A stretch of DNA of 55,517 bases, taken from positions 1 through 55,517 of the forward strand of contig NZ_CAKKLX010000033.1 of NCBI RefSeq assembly GCF_918698155.1, in the 5' to 3' direction. Shown here in pieces: positions 16,850 through 26,100 of the stretch (within the stretch, counting starts at the first letter, position 1; the number at the start of each line of letters is the position of its first letter). Source of the DNA: Roseomonas sp. CECT 9278. GTDB lineage: Bacteria > Pseudomonadota > Alphaproteobacteria > Acetobacterales > Acetobacteraceae. The notes beneath the pieces were generated by a model, which saw only the letters and a program-made list of their open reading frames with translations, was not told where the DNA came from and made no database searches. Made by a program: the position numbers and the translations under genes.

Positions 16850-17197
16850 TCACAGCCCCGGGTTGTTCGGGTTCCGCCGGGTCGGCGGGTTGCTGCCCGC
16901 GGCGCGTTCCGCGGCGGTGCCCGCCGGGTTGGCGCGGGTGCCGTCGCTCTGCGACGGGTAGGCGCCGGACATGTTGGTGCCGGCGGCGCGGTCGATGGCG
17001 CGGCCCGCGGCGGTGCCCGGCGGGTTGGCGCGGGTGCCGTCGCTCTGCGACGGGTACGCGCCCGAGGCATTGGTGCCGGCGGCGCGGTCGACGGCGCGCA
17101 CCGGCTCGACGTTCGAGGTGGGGTTGCCGCGCTGGTCGCAGGCCACGAGGCCGCCCATCAGCAGGACAGCCATGGCGGCGCGGGGAAGAAGGGACAT
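16850..17197 (-). CDS. Small lipoprotein with a 32-residue tandem duplication
   Basis: A 115-residue predicted lipoprotein (GGLVAC, Cys20, with Asp at +2, a residue linked to inner-membrane retention in E. coli). The mature part is two near-identical 32-residue units, each running from R-A-x-D-RAAGTN through SGAYPSQSDGTRANP to GTAA; they differ at only a few positions. At DNA level the period is 96 bp (for example 16926 and 17022). The protein is low-complexity and probably disordered. AAAGGAG lies just upstream of the ATG. Function unknown; no named family recognised. Confidence 0.75.
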   Translation of the reverse strand: MSLLPRAAMAVLLMGGLVACDQRGNPTSNVEPVRAVDRAAGTNASGAYPSQSDGTRANPPGTAAGRAIDRAAGTNMSGAYPSQSDGTRANPAGTAAERAAGSNPPTRRNPNNPGL

Positions 17198-17366
17198 CGA
17201 CGGGGCTCCTTTGGGTTCGTCCGATGTCCCTGCAACGTCGCGTGTGACGGAAAGTTGCAGGGGCCTGGTACGCCGTTCGGGAAGCACCCCGCCGCGCCGG
17301 CAGCGGCCCCCGTGCGCGATGCCGGTGCGGGGCGCCTGGCCGGCGCCGGCGAAACCGAGGGGCTCC

Positions 17367-17834
17367 TCAGGCGGGGTCGCCGGTATCGGCGATCAGCCCG
17401 GCGGCCTCGATCCCGGCGATGCAGCATTCCTCGTCCTTGGGCGAGGCGTCGCCGCTGATGCCGACGGCGCCGAGCAGGATGTTGTTGGCATCACGCACCA
17501 GCACGCCGCCCGGCACCGGCACGGCGCGGCCGCCAGTCAGGTCGGAGAGCGCGTTGGTGAAGCCGGGCACCGCCTGGGCACGCCGCGCGAGCTCTCGCGT
17601 GCCGAAGCCCATGGCCAGCGCGCCGAAGGCCTTCCCGGTGGCGATCTCGGGCCGCAGGATGGAGGCGCCGTCCTCGCGCCTGGCGGATTTCAGCTGGCCG
17701 CCGGCATCGAGCACCACCACGCAGAGCGGCAGCAGGCCGAGCGCACGGCCCTTGGCCAGCGCGGCGGCGGCGATGGTCTCGGACTGCGCGAGCGTCAGGC
17801 CGTTGATGGCGGCGGGGTGGGCGGGCTGGGGCAT
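17367..17834 (-). CDS. GlcG/HbpS-family heme-binding-like protein
   Basis: A 155-residue protein of the GlcG/HbpS (DUF336) fold, with the ALGLLPLCVVVLDAGGQL strand, the GKAFGALAMGFG region, and the VPVPGGVLVRD and LLGAVGISGDASPKDEECC end that mark the family. Members include heme or cobalamin-cofactor-related proteins and glycolate-operon GlcG; several have no proven activity. No signal peptide is visible. The start at 17834 has a GAGGA box upstream. The neighbours are small secreted proteins on the same strand, which gives no pathway hint. Confidence 0.88.
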   Translation of the reverse strand: MPQPAHPAAINGLTLAQSETIAAAALAKGRALGLLPLCVVVLDAGGQLKSARREDGASILRPEIATGKAFGALAMGFGTRELARRAQAVPGFTNALSDLTGGRAVPVPGGVLVRDANNILLGAVGISGDASPKDEECCIAGIEAAGLIADTGDPA

Positions 17835-17872
17835 GGCGGGTCCTCGGTTCTTCGACCCGGGCGGATAGGCGC

Positions 17873-18169
17873 TCAGCGCCGGCGTGTCGAGGCGGGGCGG
17901 CCGCAGAGGCGTTCGCAGGGCACGCCGTCGCGGTCGCCATCCAGGCGCAGCAGGCCGCAGTGGCGGAAGTGGAACAGGGCTTCGTCGCAGCTGGTCATCT
18001 GCGTGCAGTAGGTCTTCTCGCCGCAGCGCCAGCGAGCGGGGCTGGCTGGCGCGTCGCGGCGCAGGGCTTGCGCTCCGGCGGGCTGGCAGAGGCCGATGCA
18101 CCACAACGCCGCACCCAGCACGGATGCGATGCGGCCTGCGCTGCTGCGACGAACGCCAGGGGCCACCAT
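17873..18169 (-). CDS. Secreted Excalibur-domain protein
   Basis: A 98-residue protein with an N-terminal signal peptide (hydrophobic run IASVLGAALWCIGLCQPAGAQ). A Cys-rich C-terminal domain contains CDEALFHFRHCG and the DGDRDGVPCERLC motif, the signature of the Excalibur calcium-binding domain found in extracellular nucleases and surface proteins. Asp residues of DGDRDG would bind calcium, and the cysteines are likely disulphide-bonded. The protein is little more than signal plus domain, so it may be a small envelope or secreted calcium-binding protein. The start at 18169 (ATG) is not certain; the frame continues upstream. Confidence 0.8.
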   Translation of the reverse strand: MVAPGVRRSSAGRIASVLGAALWCIGLCQPAGAQALRRDAPASPARWRCGEKTYCTQMTSCDEALFHFRHCGLLRLDGDRDGVPCERLCGRPASTRRR

Positions 18170-18245
18170 CCGCACGCCTCCGCGGCGAAGGCTGCCGCGG
18201 TTGCCGGCAGCTGCGCAATGGCGACGCGGCGCGGGCGGGCGGCCA

Positions 18246-18310
18246 GGGACCGTTCGAGACTGCGCCGAGCGGCGCATTCTGCAGCCCGGCACCGGCATTC
18301 TCAAACGGTC
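18246..18310. repeat. Long imperfect inverted repeat
   Basis: GACCGTTCGAGA (18248-18259) pairs with TCTCAAACGGTC (18299-18310) with one mismatch. The 39-nt interior has its own hairpin GCGCC-GAGC-GGCGC (18262-18275). The element starts 2 nt from the stop of the next minus-strand gene, so it could be that gene's terminator or a mobile palindromic repeat. A related string (GGTTCGAGACCGC then CCCGGCACCGG) occurs near 14458-14479. Confidence 0.55.
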
Positions 18311-18312
18311 TC

Positions 18313-18642
18313 TCAGCCCGGCGGCGTCGGCGCCGGCTGCGGGACCACCGGCGCGCCGGGCGCGCGTTCGCCCGCCGTGGCGGTGCCGAGCATGCCCTGC
18401 GGCGTGGTGCCGGTCGCATCGGGATCATGCGCGTGGCCCACCGCGGAGCCGTCGGTGCCGCGGTTGACGGCGTGCGGGCTGTCGGTGCGCGGCGGGTGGT
18501 TGGCCGGCCCGGCATCGCGGCCGACGGCCTCCACCTGGCCCGGCTGCGGGCCGCCGGCCTGCGGCGGCGTGACCGGCTGGGACATGGCCAGGTAGGGCAG
18601 GCACAGCAGCCCGGCGGTGGTGATCATGCGGATGATGAACAT
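18313..18642 (-). CDS. Small secreted Pro/Gly/Thr-rich protein, unknown
   Basis: A 109-residue protein with a signal peptide (MITTAGLLCLPYLAMSQ). The mature region is Pro-, Gly-, Ala- and Thr-rich with several His and Asp (SAVGHAHDPDATGTTPQG), probably disordered. A GGGAG box precedes the ATG at 18642. It is divergent from recX (90 nt), so the gap should hold two promoters. Its style, though not clearly its sequence, resembles the repeat lipoprotein at 16850-17197. Function unknown. Confidence 0.65.
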   Translation of the reverse strand: MFIIRMITTAGLLCLPYLAMSQPVTPPQAGGPQPGQVEAVGRDAGPANHPPRTDSPHAVNRGTDGSAVGHAHDPDATGTTPQGMLGTATAGERAPGAPVVPQPAPTPPG

Positions 18643-18732
18643 GGCGTCGGCTCCCTTCCTGTCCCGCAACGCCTTGAAGCCGCCACGGTTGCCGGCCTCG
18701 TCACCGAAACCCGGCCGTGGCAGAACCGCGCG

Positions 18733-19359
18733 ATGGCGGATGAACCGCAGGCGAATTCCCCGCGCGGGCGGCGCGCCCCGCGCCCGGCAGGCCCGGCCCC
18801 CACCGCGTCCCGCCTGCGCGAGGCCGCGCTGCTGCACCTGGCGCGCTACGCGGCCACCGAGGCCGGGCTGAAGCGCGTGCTGGACCGCCGTATCGACCGC
18901 TGGGCCCGCGCCGCCGAGGCCGAGGGCGAGCCGCGCGACCAGGTGGCCGCCGCCGCCGCGACCGCCCGCGCCGCGGTGGCCGAGGTCGCGCGCGCCATGG
19001 TGCAGGCCGGCGCGGTGGACGATGCCGCCTTCGCCGCCAGCCGGGCGCGGCGCCTGGCGCGGACCGGGCGGTCGCGCCGCGCCATCGCGGCGCATCTGTC
19101 GGCCAAGGGCGTCGATGCCGGGATCGCCGCCGCCGCGCTGCCCGCGAACGAGGAGGCCGAGCTGGATGCCGCGCTCGCCTATTGCCGCCGGCGCCGGATC
19201 GGTCCCTTCGCGCGCACGCAGGAGGATGCGGAGGCGCGCCGCAAGGCGATGGCGGCGCTGGCGCGCGGCGGCTTCGGCCACGCCGTGGCGCGGCAGGCGC
19301 TGGCGATGGACCCCGCTGCCGCGCAGGACCGCCTGCTGGCGGCGCGCAGCCGCGCATGA
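18733..19359 (+). CDS. recX: RecX family regulatory protein
   Basis: A 208-residue, strongly basic and helical protein. It matches the RecX pattern of three-helix repeats: LREAALLHLARYAATEAGLKRVLDRRI, then GAVDDAAFAASRARRLARTGRSRRAIAAHLSAKGV and a final FARTQEDAEARRKAMAALARGGF repeat. RecX binds RecA filaments and limits recombination and SOS. recA is not in the window, so this recX stands apart from it, as is common in alphaproteobacteria. The N-terminal 25 residues are Pro/Arg-rich and likely disordered. The start is the ATG at 18733; the frame is open upstream. Confidence 0.85.
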   Translation: MADEPQANSPRGRRAPRPAGPAPTASRLREAALLHLARYAATEAGLKRVLDRRIDRWARAAEAEGEPRDQVAAAAATARAAVAEVARAMVQAGAVDDAAFAASRARRLARTGRSRRAIAAHLSAKGVDAGIAAAALPANEEAELDAALAYCRRRRIGPFARTQEDAEARRKAMAALARGGFGHAVARQALAMDPAAAQDRLLAARSRA

Positions 19360-19408
19360 GGCACGCCGCGTCCCGGTTCCGCGACACCCGCCGCCGGCGG
19401 GCCGGCGC

Positions 19409-20119
19409 ATGAACGCCGCGCGCGTCGTCTTCACCCGCCACGGCGTGCGGCGCGGCGTGCGCCAGGCGGTGCCGCTGGTGATCGGCACCTTTCCCTTCGG
19501 GCTGGTGGTGGGCGTGATCTCGGCGGCGAAGGGCCTGTCGCTGCTCGAGACGTCGTTGATGTCGGGGCTGGTCTTCGCCGGGTCGTCGCAGCTGCTGGCG
19601 CTGGAATTATGGACCGAGCCCGCGCCGATCCTGGCGGCGACGCTGGCGGCGCTGGTGGTGAACATGCGCCTGGCGCCGATGGGCGCGGCGCTGGCGCCGT
19701 GGCTCGATTGGCTGCGCGGGATCCGGCTGTGGGGCACGCTGGCGACGCTGGTGGACCATTCCTACGCGCTGTCGGCGGCCGACCAGCGCAAGGGCGGGCG
19801 GGATGCGGGGTTCCTGCTGGGCGTCAGCCTGGCGCTGTGGCTGTTCTGGATGATTGCGGTGGCGCTGGGCCACGCGTTCGGCGCGGCGGTGCGCCTGCCG
19901 CCGGGGCATCCGGTATTCTTCGCCGCGACCGCGACCTTCTGCGCCATCCTGGTGCCGGTCTGGCAGGGGGTGCGGCGCGACCTGCTGCCCTGGGGCCTTG
20001 CCGCCGGCGTGTCGCTGCTGGCGTGGGCGGCGGGCCTGCCAGCGCCCTGGCCGCTGATGGCCGGCGCGCTGTGCGGCGCGGCGCTGGGCGCGTGGCTTGA
20101 AGTGCGGCGGGCGCCATGA
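19409..20119 (+). CDS. azlC: AzlC family membrane protein (branched-chain amino acid exporter subunit)
   Basis: A 236-residue integral membrane protein with about six or more hydrophobic segments. The family opening is clear: VPLVIGTFPFGLVVGVISAA, then SLMSGLVFAGSSQL and an ALVVNMRLAPMGAAL region. AzlC pairs with AzlD to export branched-chain amino acids or related compounds. Here azlD follows with an ATGA overlap, so the pair is complete. The start is the ATG at 19409, 50 nt after the recX stop. Confidence 0.93.
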   Translation: MNAARVVFTRHGVRRGVRQAVPLVIGTFPFGLVVGVISAAKGLSLLETSLMSGLVFAGSSQLLALELWTEPAPILAATLAALVVNMRLAPMGAALAPWLDWLRGIRLWGTLATLVDHSYALSAADQRKGGRDAGFLLGVSLALWLFWMIAVALGHAFGAAVRLPPGHPVFFAATATFCAILVPVWQGVRRDLLPWGLAAGVSLLAWAAGLPAPWPLMAGALCGAALGAWLEVRRAP

Positions 20120-20418
20120 CGCTGCGGATGGACGTGCTGCTGGCGATCCTGGGCATGGCCCTGGCGACCTATCTGTGCCGTGCCGGGGGCTATGCGCTGT
20201 TCCGCGCCTTCCGCCCGCCGCGCGGGGTCGAGGTGGCGCTGCAGCACCTGCCGGGGCCGATCTTCATCGCCTATGTCGCGCCGGCGCTGGCGGCGCAGGG
20301 CGCGAAGGGCTTCGCCGCCGCGGCGGTGGTGGTGGCGGTGCAGGCCGCCACGCGCAACATGGCGGCGGCGATCGCGGCCGGCGTGGCGGCGATCTGGGTG
20401 TTCGGGATGGTGGCGTAG
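20116..20418 (+). CDS. azlD: AzlD family membrane protein
   Basis: A 100-residue small membrane protein with three hydrophobic segments, containing ATYLCRAGGYALFRAF and the HLPGPIFIAYVAPAL motif typical of AzlD. It is the partner of the AzlC-like protein upstream and its ATG overlaps that stop. It converges on the monooxygenase-fold gene 24 nt away. Confidence 0.92.
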   Translation: MTLRMDVLLAILGMALATYLCRAGGYALFRAFRPPRGVEVALQHLPGPIFIAYVAPALAAQGAKGFAAAAVVVAVQAATRNMAAAIAAGVAAIWVFGMVA

Positions 20419-20442
20419 GGCGACCGCGCATGTGGCGCGGCG

Positions 20443-20772
20443 CTACAGCAGGCTCTCGACCCGACCCGACAGCAGCGTGATGCTGGCCGGCGTGCCGTCC
20501 GACGCACCCGCCAGCGCCGCCAGGAAGGCCTGCGTGTGGGGCGCCGCCAGGTGGGATTCCGCCGCCGCGCGATGCGTCCAGCGCTCCACCGCGACGAAGG
20601 CGCAAGGGTCGGTCACCGAGGCGAAGATGTCGTACAGGATGCAGCCATCCTCGCGCCGCGTGGTCGCGACGAAGGCGGCCACCAGCGCGGCGAAATCCGC
20701 GCGCGCCTCGGGCTTCACGCGGGCCGCCGCCAGCACGCGCACCTCTCCGCCATCGATCCCCATGCCGTCCAT
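20443..20772 (-). CDS. Antibiotic biosynthesis monooxygenase (ABM) domain protein
   Basis: About 109 residues with the ABM dimeric alpha+beta fold: VLAAARVKPEARADFAALV, then CILYDIFASVTDPCAFVAVERW and a helix ending in FLAALAG. ABM proteins include quinol monooxygenases such as YgiN and heme-degrading enzymes; function cannot be assigned within the fold. Two starts are possible, ATG 20772 and ATG 20763; the second has GGAG nine bases upstream. It lies 41 nt after pbpC on the same strand and may be co-transcribed with it. Confidence 0.82.
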   Translation of the reverse strand: MDGMGIDGGEVRVLAAARVKPEARADFAALVAAFVATTRREDGCILYDIFASVTDPCAFVAVERWTHRAAAESHLAAPHTQAFLAALAGASDGTPASITLLSGRVESLL

Positions 20773-20813
20773 CTCCGTGTCCTGCGGGCGGGCCCGGGGC
20801 GCCGCCGGCGGAT

Positions 20814-22913
20814 CTACGGCGCCGGCGCGGAAACGGATGCAGGGACCAGCGTGATGGTGATGCCCCCGGTCGGCGCGCTGTCCGGCCCGCGCACCCGCAC
20901 GCCGACCGACGCCGCCACGCCATCGGCATCCAGCACGGTGATGCGGTAGGCGCCGGGGCCGGGCGGCGTCCAGGCGACCTCGCGCCGCGCGGCCTCGGCG
21001 CGCAGCGGTGCGCCATCGACCAAAAAGGCGAGCGGGCGGCGCCCGCCAGCGGCGCGCAGCACGACCGGCCCGGCGCCATCGGCCAGCGCCGCGCCGGGCG
21101 GCGGGAACAGCAGCCGCAGACGATCCGCCGGCGCGCCCTGGCGCGGGGCATCGGCCACCACGCGCAGGCCCTGGCGCGGGGCCTCGGGCAGCAGCGCGAA
21201 GACACGCGCGAGCACCGGCAGCGCGCCCTGCCGCCCTGTCGCGCCGGGCATGGCCGTGCCGTCGGGGCGGCCGATCCACACGCCCGCGACATGCCGCGCA
21301 TCGAAGCCCAGCGCCCAGGCATCGCGCCCACCCCACGAGGTGCCGGTCTTCCAAGCCACGCCCGCCGGGCCACCGCCGGGGAAGGGCTGCACCAGGATGG
21401 CGGCGACGGCATCCGCCGCGCGGCGTTCGACCACCTGCTGGAATGCCGTCGGCGTGGTTGAAACCGGCGACGTCGCCGGGGTGCCGGAAGGGTGCGGCTC
21501 GGCCGGCGCGCGTGCTCCCTGCGGCTCAGCCGAGGGGCCCGCCACCAGGCGCAGCGGCCGCGCGCGGCCATGGTCCGCCAGCGTGGCATACAGCGCCACC
21601 ATCTCCCGCAAGGTGGTGCCCGCCCCGCCCAGCGCCAGCGGCAGCGACGCATCCGCCCCGGGCGGCAACCGCGGCGCCGCCCCCGCCGCCTTCAGCGCCG
21701 AGGCAAACCGCAGCGCGCCCACCTGGTCGAGCAAGGCCACCGCCGGCAGGTTCAACGACATCCGCAGCGCCTGCGCCGCCGTCACGCGCCCGGCGAAGTC
21801 GCGCGAGAAATTCTCCGGCGCGTATTCGCCGAAATGCCGCGGCAGGTCGGCCACGATGGTGCCCGGCGTGGCGATGCCGCGCTCGAAGGCCATGGCATAC
21901 AGGAAGGGCTTCAGCGCCGAGCCCGGCGAGCGCACCGCCCGCGTCAGGTCCAGAGCGCCGGCCCGCGATTCCGCCCCCCACTCGCCGCCGATCAGCGCAC
22001 GCACCTCGCGCGTCGCGACATCGGCGACGACGATCGCCAAGGCAGCACGGTCGGGCAGCGTCGGCAGGATGTCCCGCGCCAGGCGTTCGGTCGCGCGCTG
22101 CAGGGCGGCGTCGAGCGTAAGCGCCACACTGCCCGCCGCACCACGCGCCATCTCCCGCGCCAGGTGCGGCGCCAGGCGCGGCATGTCGCGCCGACGGTCG
22201 GGCATGGCGGCGGCGATCGACAGCGCGCGATCAGCCTCGGACATGCCCGCCGCAGGACCTCCACGCCGCGCCAGCACGGCATCGCGCGCCGCCCGCGCGG
22301 CATCCGGATGCCGGTCCGGCCGCAACGACGCCGGCCGCCGCGCCAGCGCGACCAGCAGCGCCGATTCCGCCGCATCCAGCCGCGCCGCCGGACGCCCGAA
22401 CCAGGCGAGCGCACCAGCGCGCATACCCTCGATATTGCCGCCCTGCGGGGCGAGGGTCAGCCAGATGCCGAGAATCTCGTCCTTGCTGAACCGCGCCTCC
22501 AGCTGGACCGCACGAAAAATCTCGATGAGCTTGGATCGCAACGTCCGCGGCCGCGGCTCCAGCAGCCGCGCCGCCTGCATGGTCAGCGTCGACCCACCCG
22601 ACACCACCCGCCCCGCGCGCACCCACTGCACGACGGCCCGCCCAAGCGCCACCGGATCAACCCCGACATGGCTGCGAAACCGCCGATCCTCCGCCGCCAC
22701 CAGCAGCTCAACCAACACCGGCGGCACATCCGCCACCGCCGTCCGCAACCGCCACACCCCACCCGGCGCCGGCAAGACCGACAGCGTGCGGCCGTCACGG
22801 TCGAACACCTCGACCCCCGCGGCGTGAAGACGCGACAGGTCCGGCGGGGATATCCTGTCGAGCGCCAGCACGGCGAGGATGACGGTGACGGCCAGGAGAA
22901 GGGCGGCGCCCAT
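20814..22913 (-). CDS. pbpC: Penicillin-binding protein 1C
   Basis: A 699-residue bifunctional peptidoglycan synthase. An N-terminal membrane anchor (LLLAVTVILAVLAL) is followed by the glycosyltransferase-51 domain with catalytic Glu75 in VAAEDRRFRSHVG and the GGSTLTMQAARLL motif. The transpeptidase domain has Ser332-A-L-Lys335 (SPGSALKP), MSLNLPAV and the KTGTSWGGRDAWALGF box. The C-terminus is the BiPBP_C domain typical of PBP1C. The start at 22913 begins with MGAALLLAV; the frame is open upstream but runs through palindromic DNA. The macroglobulin gene lies upstream on the same strand, the usual PBP1C partner. Confidence 0.96.
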   Translation of the reverse strand: MGAALLLAVTVILAVLALDRISPPDLSRLHAAGVEVFDRDGRTLSVLPAPGGVWRLRTAVADVPPVLVELLVAAEDRRFRSHVGVDPVALGRAVVQWVRAGRVVSGGSTLTMQAARLLEPRPRTLRSKLIEIFRAVQLEARFSKDEILGIWLTLAPQGGNIEGMRAGALAWFGRPAARLDAAESALLVALARRPASLRPDRHPDAARAARDAVLARRGGPAAGMSEADRALSIAAAMPDRRRDMPRLAPHLAREMARGAAGSVALTLDAALQRATERLARDILPTLPDRAALAIVVADVATREVRALIGGEWGAESRAGALDLTRAVRSPGSALKPFLYAMAFERGIATPGTIVADLPRHFGEYAPENFSRDFAGRVTAAQALRMSLNLPAVALLDQVGALRFASALKAAGAAPRLPPGADASLPLALGGAGTTLREMVALYATLADHGRARPLRLVAGPSAEPQGARAPAEPHPSGTPATSPVSTTPTAFQQVVERRAADAVAAILVQPFPGGGPAGVAWKTGTSWGGRDAWALGFDARHVAGVWIGRPDGTAMPGATGRQGALPVLARVFALLPEAPRQGLRVVADAPRQGAPADRLRLLFPPPGAALADGAGPVVLRAAGGRRPLAFLVDGAPLRAEAARREVAWTPPGPGAYRITVLDADGVAASVGVRVRGPDSAPTGGITITLVPASVSAPAP

Positions 22914-22928
22914 GCGGCGGAGGGCGGC

Positions 22929-23146
22929 GGGGAGGGCTTTGCCCTCCCCGGACCCCACCCACCAAGGGCTTAAGGCCCTTGGAACCCTCGACTTGATCGG
23001 GGGAGTTGGGGAGGGGCAGGGCGTGCCCGTGGGGTCAGGCGGCACCGACGATGCCCCTCCCCAATCCCCCGATTCAAACCCCGCGGTCCAGGGGGCCGTA
23101 GCCCCCTGGTGGGGGGAGGTTCGGAGGGGGGCAAAGCCCCTCTCCG
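22929..23146. repeat. Cluster of five G/C palindromes between the macroglobulin and pbpC genes
   Basis: Five hairpins fill the gap. They are: 22929-22949 (9-bp stem, TTT loop); 22962-22982 (8-bp stem, TTAAG loop); 22997-23072 (about 20-bp stem with one bulge, 35-nt loop); 23088-23109 (9-bp stem, CGTA loop); and about 23123-23146 (imperfect stem, AAA loop). The whole gap (22914-23173) is otherwise without a gene. They may be repetitive extragenic palindromes, terminators, or both. Confidence 0.85.
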
Positions 23147-23173
23147 TCACCATCAGCGCAAGGCGCGCCCGCC

Positions 23174-26100
23174 TCACGGCAGCACCGTGATCCTCGCCGT
23201 GTTCTGCCGCGCGAAGATCCCCGGCCGGTACATGTCCTGCGCTTCGCCGCCCGGCAGTTCGAAGGTGCCGGGCGTGACGGCGCGCAGGCGGACGGCGATG
23301 CGGGCGAAGGGGCGTTGGGGGGTGAGGGTGATGGCGGCGGCGTAGCGGTCGTCCAGCGCAGGTTGGCTGTCGACCTCGGTCAGCGTGCCGAGCCAGGGCA
23401 TGCCGGCGATGTCGCCGGCGGGCAGCCGGGTGGCGATTTCCCAGCCGGCGGGCAGGCCCTGGATCAGCATGGCCTCGTGGCGGTCGTTGGTTTCGCTGCG
23501 GACTTCCATCAGCAGGATGAAGGAGGCGTTCTGGCGCAGCTGGTCGAGGTTCAGCGGTTCGCCGTTCAGCGCGAAGAAGCGGCGGGTGACGCGGAAGCCC
23601 TCGCGCGCGGCGGGCAGGGGTTCGCGCGGGATGCCGTTGATGGACACGGATTGCCAGACCGATGCGCTACCCAGGTTGCGCGCGGTGCCGGGGCCGGTGA
23701 GCGCGGCCATCACCACCGGGCGCGGCGGCAGCGCGCTGCCGTTCACCGCGATGGTGGCGGCGCGTGTGCCCTGGCCCAGCACCTGCGCGGCCAGCACCGC
23801 CCAGGATTGTTCCTGCGTGCTGGAGCGATAGGGCGTGAAGTCCGGCCCGGGCAGGGTGGACATCACCTGGTTCAGGCGTTCGGGCAGCAGGCCGGATTCG
23901 CGCAGCAGGGTGGTGGTGGCGAGCAGGTCGCGCTGCGCGGTGCCGTAGTCGTAGAACCAGAAGCGCCTTCCGGTCGCCGCCAGCGCGGCGGTGAAGGCCT
24001 GTTCGGCGCGCGCGGTATCGCCGCCGCGTGCGAAGGTGGCCGCGAGCTGCGCGCGCGACAGCTGCGTGGGCAGGTCGGCCAGCGCTTCCATCAGGCGGCG
24101 CGCTGCACCCAGGCGCACCTGCCCCGCGAGGGCCATGGCGTGCAGGCGATAGGCCTGCGCGGCGCGGTCCTGCGGGGTGTCGCCGCCGGCATCCTCGATG
24201 GCTTCATCCAGGAAGCGGAGCGCTTCGCGCAGCGCGCCTTCCGGCACGGTGGCACCGGCGGTGCGGGCGCGGACCAGGGCTTCCACCGCGAAGGGTGTCA
24301 GCCATTGCTGGGTTTCGCCGCTGGCGCTCCACATCGCGAAGGACCCGTCGAAGCGCTGGCGGTCCAGGATGGAATCGACGGCGCGTTGCAGGCGGATGGC
24401 GCGGTCCTGGTTGCTGTCCTCCGACATGCCGGCGGACAGCGCCAGCGCGCGCGAGGCCGATTGTTCGAGGCAGTAGAGCGGGAAGTCCTCGACCGCGCGC
24501 AGCATGCCGGCCACGTCGTAGCGCACGGCGGCGCCGAAGGACGCGCTGGCGCGCCAGGCGCCCGGCACGAAGCGGTCGATCGGCGGGGCGAGCGGCAGTT
24601 CCACGCCGGCGGGCAGGTCCACCCCCGCCACTTCCGTCACGCGCGGGCGGGAGGATCGGATGGTGATGCGGCTCTCGCGTTCCACGCGGAAACCGTTCGG
24701 GCCGGTGACGGCGATGCGCAGGATGCCTTCGCCGCCCTCGGTCGCGCGCAGCGTGGTGAAGGGCTGCGCGCGGGCGCCGGTGGCGAGCGTGGCGGCGAGG
24801 CGCGCCGGACCGTCGATCGCGAGGCCGCCGGACGCGGTGAGTTCGGCGGCGATCTCGCCGGCCGGCAGTTCGATGTTGTGCAGCAGCACCGACAGGCGCG
24901 CCTCGTCGCCGGGGGCGAGGAAGCGCGGCAGCAGGGCTTCGGCCACCACCTGGTCGCGCACCGTCATCGGCTTCGCGGCGCTGCCCACGCGGGTGCCTTC
25001 CCAGGCCACCACCATCAGGCGGAGTTCGCCGGCGAAGTCGGGGATGTCGAGCGGCACCATCGCCACGCCATCCGGCCCGGCGCGGACCACGCCGGAGAAC
25101 AGCGAGACCAGGCGTTGCGGCGGTTGCAGCGCGTCGGCGGCGGCATCCTCGTCGCCGCCCTGGCGCAGCAGGGCCAGTTCGCCCTCGGCGGGCGCGATCA
25201 GCCGGCCGTAGTCGTCGCGGATATCGACGCCGAGCTGGCGGCGCGACAGGAAATGCGCCGCCGGGTTCGGCGTGGCGAAGTTGGTCAGGCGCAGGATGCC
25301 TTCATCGACCGCGGCGAGCGTCAGCAGCACGGGGCCGTTGGCGTTGGTCACGCGCACCGGCACCTCGATGCGCTGCCGGGGGCGGATGCGTTCGGGCGTG
25401 TCGATCGCCACACCCAGCGTGCGCGGCGCGGGGTCGATGCCGACCCAGGCCAGGCCCAGACCGCGACCGGCCTGGCCGTTGCGGGTCTCGCCGGCGCGGA
25501 AGACGGTCACGGCCACATAGGCGCCGGGGCCCCAGGCGGCATCGACGGGGATTTCGACCTCGGTGCCGGCGGTGGTGACCTCAATTTCGCGCAGTGCCAC
25601 CAGGCGGTCGGTCAGCACGGCGACCGAGGCGCGGCCGGCGAAGGGCGGGGTGATGCGGATCCGCGCGCTCTCGCCGGGCGCATAGGCGCGGCGATCGGCG
25701 GCGATGTCCACGCGGTCGGGGATCTCGGCGGATTCCACGCCGGCATAGCCGGAGCGGAAGCGGATGGAGGTGATGCCGAGGCCGTTCGCGTCGGTCACTT
25801 CCAGCCGGTAGCGCCCGAATTGCAGGGACCGCGCGAAGCGCGTCGGCTGGCCGGCGACCACGCGGATTTCCTGTGCATCGACCGGTTCGTCGCGCCACAC
25901 GGTTTCCCAGCGCGCGATCGACCCGCGCACGACGATGCGCCAGTTGGGGCGTTCGCGCACCAGGCGCACGCGCAGCGTGGCCGGCACCGCCGCGCCATCC
26001 GGCGAGACGGCGGCGATGTCGAAGGCCGCTTCGCCACCGGCATCGACGGCGTCGTGTTCGAAGGCGGGGCGCACGCCGACCAGCGTGGCGCGGGCGCGCA

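Noticed and set aside
22914..23177. N-terminal extension of pbpC through the palindrome cluster
   Set aside because: The added residues are Pro/Gly/Trp-rich products of palindromes, and the ATG at 22913 gives the normal membrane anchor.
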